Below, piece after piece: positions 5,145-5,805 of a stretch of DNA of 5,805 bases; positions within the stretch are counted from its first letter, which is position 1, and the number at the start of each line of letters is the position of its first letter. The DNA is from Campylobacteraceae bacterium. GTDB taxonomy: Bacteria; Campylobacterota; Campylobacteria; Campylobacterales; Sulfurovaceae. Where the stretch lies: contig JALSHP010000033.1 in NCBI GenBank assembly GCA_026982175.1, positions 1-5,805 on the forward strand. Reading direction: 5' to 3'. The position numbers were made by a program, and so were the translations under genes. The notes beneath the pieces are model-generated. The model saw nothing but the letters and a program-made list of their open reading frames with translations. It ran no database searches and was not told where the DNA came from.

Positions 5145-5805
5145 TTAGCTTCTTATGTTTAAGAAGTTTTTGGTGCTAATTTCATCCCACGGCATATTGA
5201 GTTTGGTAAATTCTTGATAGCTCTCTAAAACACGTTGAAAATCTTTATTTGTTTTAGACGCTTCTTCTAGTACTTCGTTTAATGCAATTTTAGCTGCGTC
5301 CATCATATCTTTTGGAAAGGTTTTAATCTGTACATTTTTAGGCATAGAGGCTAAAGCTTTGGCATTTTTGTAACGAAACTCTTGAATCATAGTGCCTGTC
5401 ATCTCTTCAGAAGCTGAAGTAATAATGGCTTGATGCTCACTACTTAGCTTCTCCCAACGATTTTTGTTAAACGTAATCTCCAAAATAGAACCAGGCTCAT
5501 GCCAACCCGTATAGTAATAATGAGCAGCCTTATCAAAGCCCATCATTCGGTCGAGGGCAGGACCGACCCATTCGGTCGCATCAATTGTGCCACGCTCTAG
5601 TGAAGTATAAATCTCACCTGCTGGTAAGAGTACAGGGTTTACCCCTAGCTTTTTCATCACCTCTCCTCCAAGTCCAGGGATTCGCATCTTTAGCCCTTTG
5701 AGGTCGCTTAGAGTGTTAATCTCTTTTTTAAACCAACCACCCATTTGAGGACCTGTTGAGCCTCCGACTAAAGGGTAGAGATTAAACTTAGCATAAAGCT
5801 CACGC
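5145..5805 (-). CDS. TRAP transporter solute-binding protein, DctP/TakP type (partial, N-terminus outside window)
   Basis: The reading frame stays open to the window edge, so the visible 219 codons are the C-terminal part of a protein that is usually about 350-370 residues; the Met at 5744 is internal, not the start. Upstream of it the frame reads ELYAKFNLYPLVGGSTGPQ, a normal continuation of the family. Hallmarks in order are GPQMGGWFKKEI, LKGLKMRIPGLGGEV with the conserved substrate-carboxylate Arg, PAGEIYTSLERGTIDATEWVGP, and YYYTGWHEPG. The Gln of QMGGW and the Glu-Trp of TEWVGP match positions forming the ligand/sodium site in the alpha-keto-acid binder TakP. So the likely role is periplasmic capture of an organic or 2-oxo acid for sodium-driven uptake by DctQM membrane partners, which are not in view. 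Exact substrate unknown. Confidence 0.9.
   Translation of the reverse strand, partial: RELYAKFNLYPLVGGSTGPQMGGWFKKEINTLSDLKGLKMRIPGLGGEVMKKLGVNPVLLPAGEIYTSLERGTIDATEWVGPALDRMMGFDKAAHYYYTGWHEPGSILEITFNKNRWEKLSSEHQAIITSASEEMTGTMIQEFRYKNAKALASMPKNVQIKTFPKDMMDAAKIALNEVLEEASKTNKDFQRVLESYQEFTKLNMPWDEISTKNFLNIRS
5149..5166 (-). other. Hairpin over the last codons of the TRAP gene
   Basis: A perfect 7-bp stem (CTTCTTA / TAAGAAG) closes a 4-base loop across the final codons of the solute-binding gene. It is AT-rich and no T-run follows on the minus strand, so it is at best a weak terminator or an mRNA 3'-end stabiliser that separates this transcript from the barrel gene. Confidence 0.3.

Overview
The window looks like a chromosomal segment of a Campylobacterota (Epsilonproteobacteria) species, most like a free-living Sulfurospirillum/Arcobacter-type organism. 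This is inference: the DNA is AT-rich, genes are tightly packed with 4-bp start/stop overlaps, ribosome sites are weak AAGGA-type, and promoters are carried mainly by TATAAT boxes with poor -35 elements. The gene mix (TauE/SafE-like membrane protein with a Cys-rich tail, Bat proteins, TRAP uptake) fits such a Gram-negative bacterium. No rRNA, tRNA, CRISPR array or transposase gene is seen.

Left part (1-1606): about 160 non-coding bases hold an unexplained long inverted repeat with a GC-rich centre. A plus-strand gene follows for a six-helix-type TauE/SafE (UreH/DsbD_2-like) membrane protein with a Met- and Cys-rich C-terminal tail. Next comes a complete RelB/DinJ-type antitoxin and RelE/ParE-type toxin pair with its own promoter and operator-like inverted repeats; it is visibly more AT-rich than its neighbours.

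Middle (1673-4604): three overlapping plus-strand genes form an operon: a small YchJ/SEC-C zinc-motif protein, a BatA-like VWA membrane protein, and a long BatB-like VWA protein whose C-terminal half is a BatC-like TPR domain joined through an internal signal-peptide-like helix. Both VWA domains keep a complete metal-ion-dependent adhesion site (MIDAS). They are expected to present paired VWA domains and a TPR scaffold in the periplasm, as in the MoxR-Bat envelope-stress/aerotolerance systems. The usual partners moxR, DUF58 and batD are not beside them here.

Right part (4620-5805): two minus-strand genes converge on the bat operon with only 15 bp between stop codons. One encodes a small secreted protein that looks like an outer-membrane beta-barrel and has its own extended -10 promoter. 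The other is the C-terminal part of a TRAP-transporter solute-binding protein of the DctP/TakP type, cut by the window edge.

Nothing here is clearly a brand-new system. The most notable items are the BatB-BatC fusion with a possible internal cleavage site, the YchJ-Bat coupling, the long inverted repeat at the left end, and the Cys/Met tail on the TauE-like protein.
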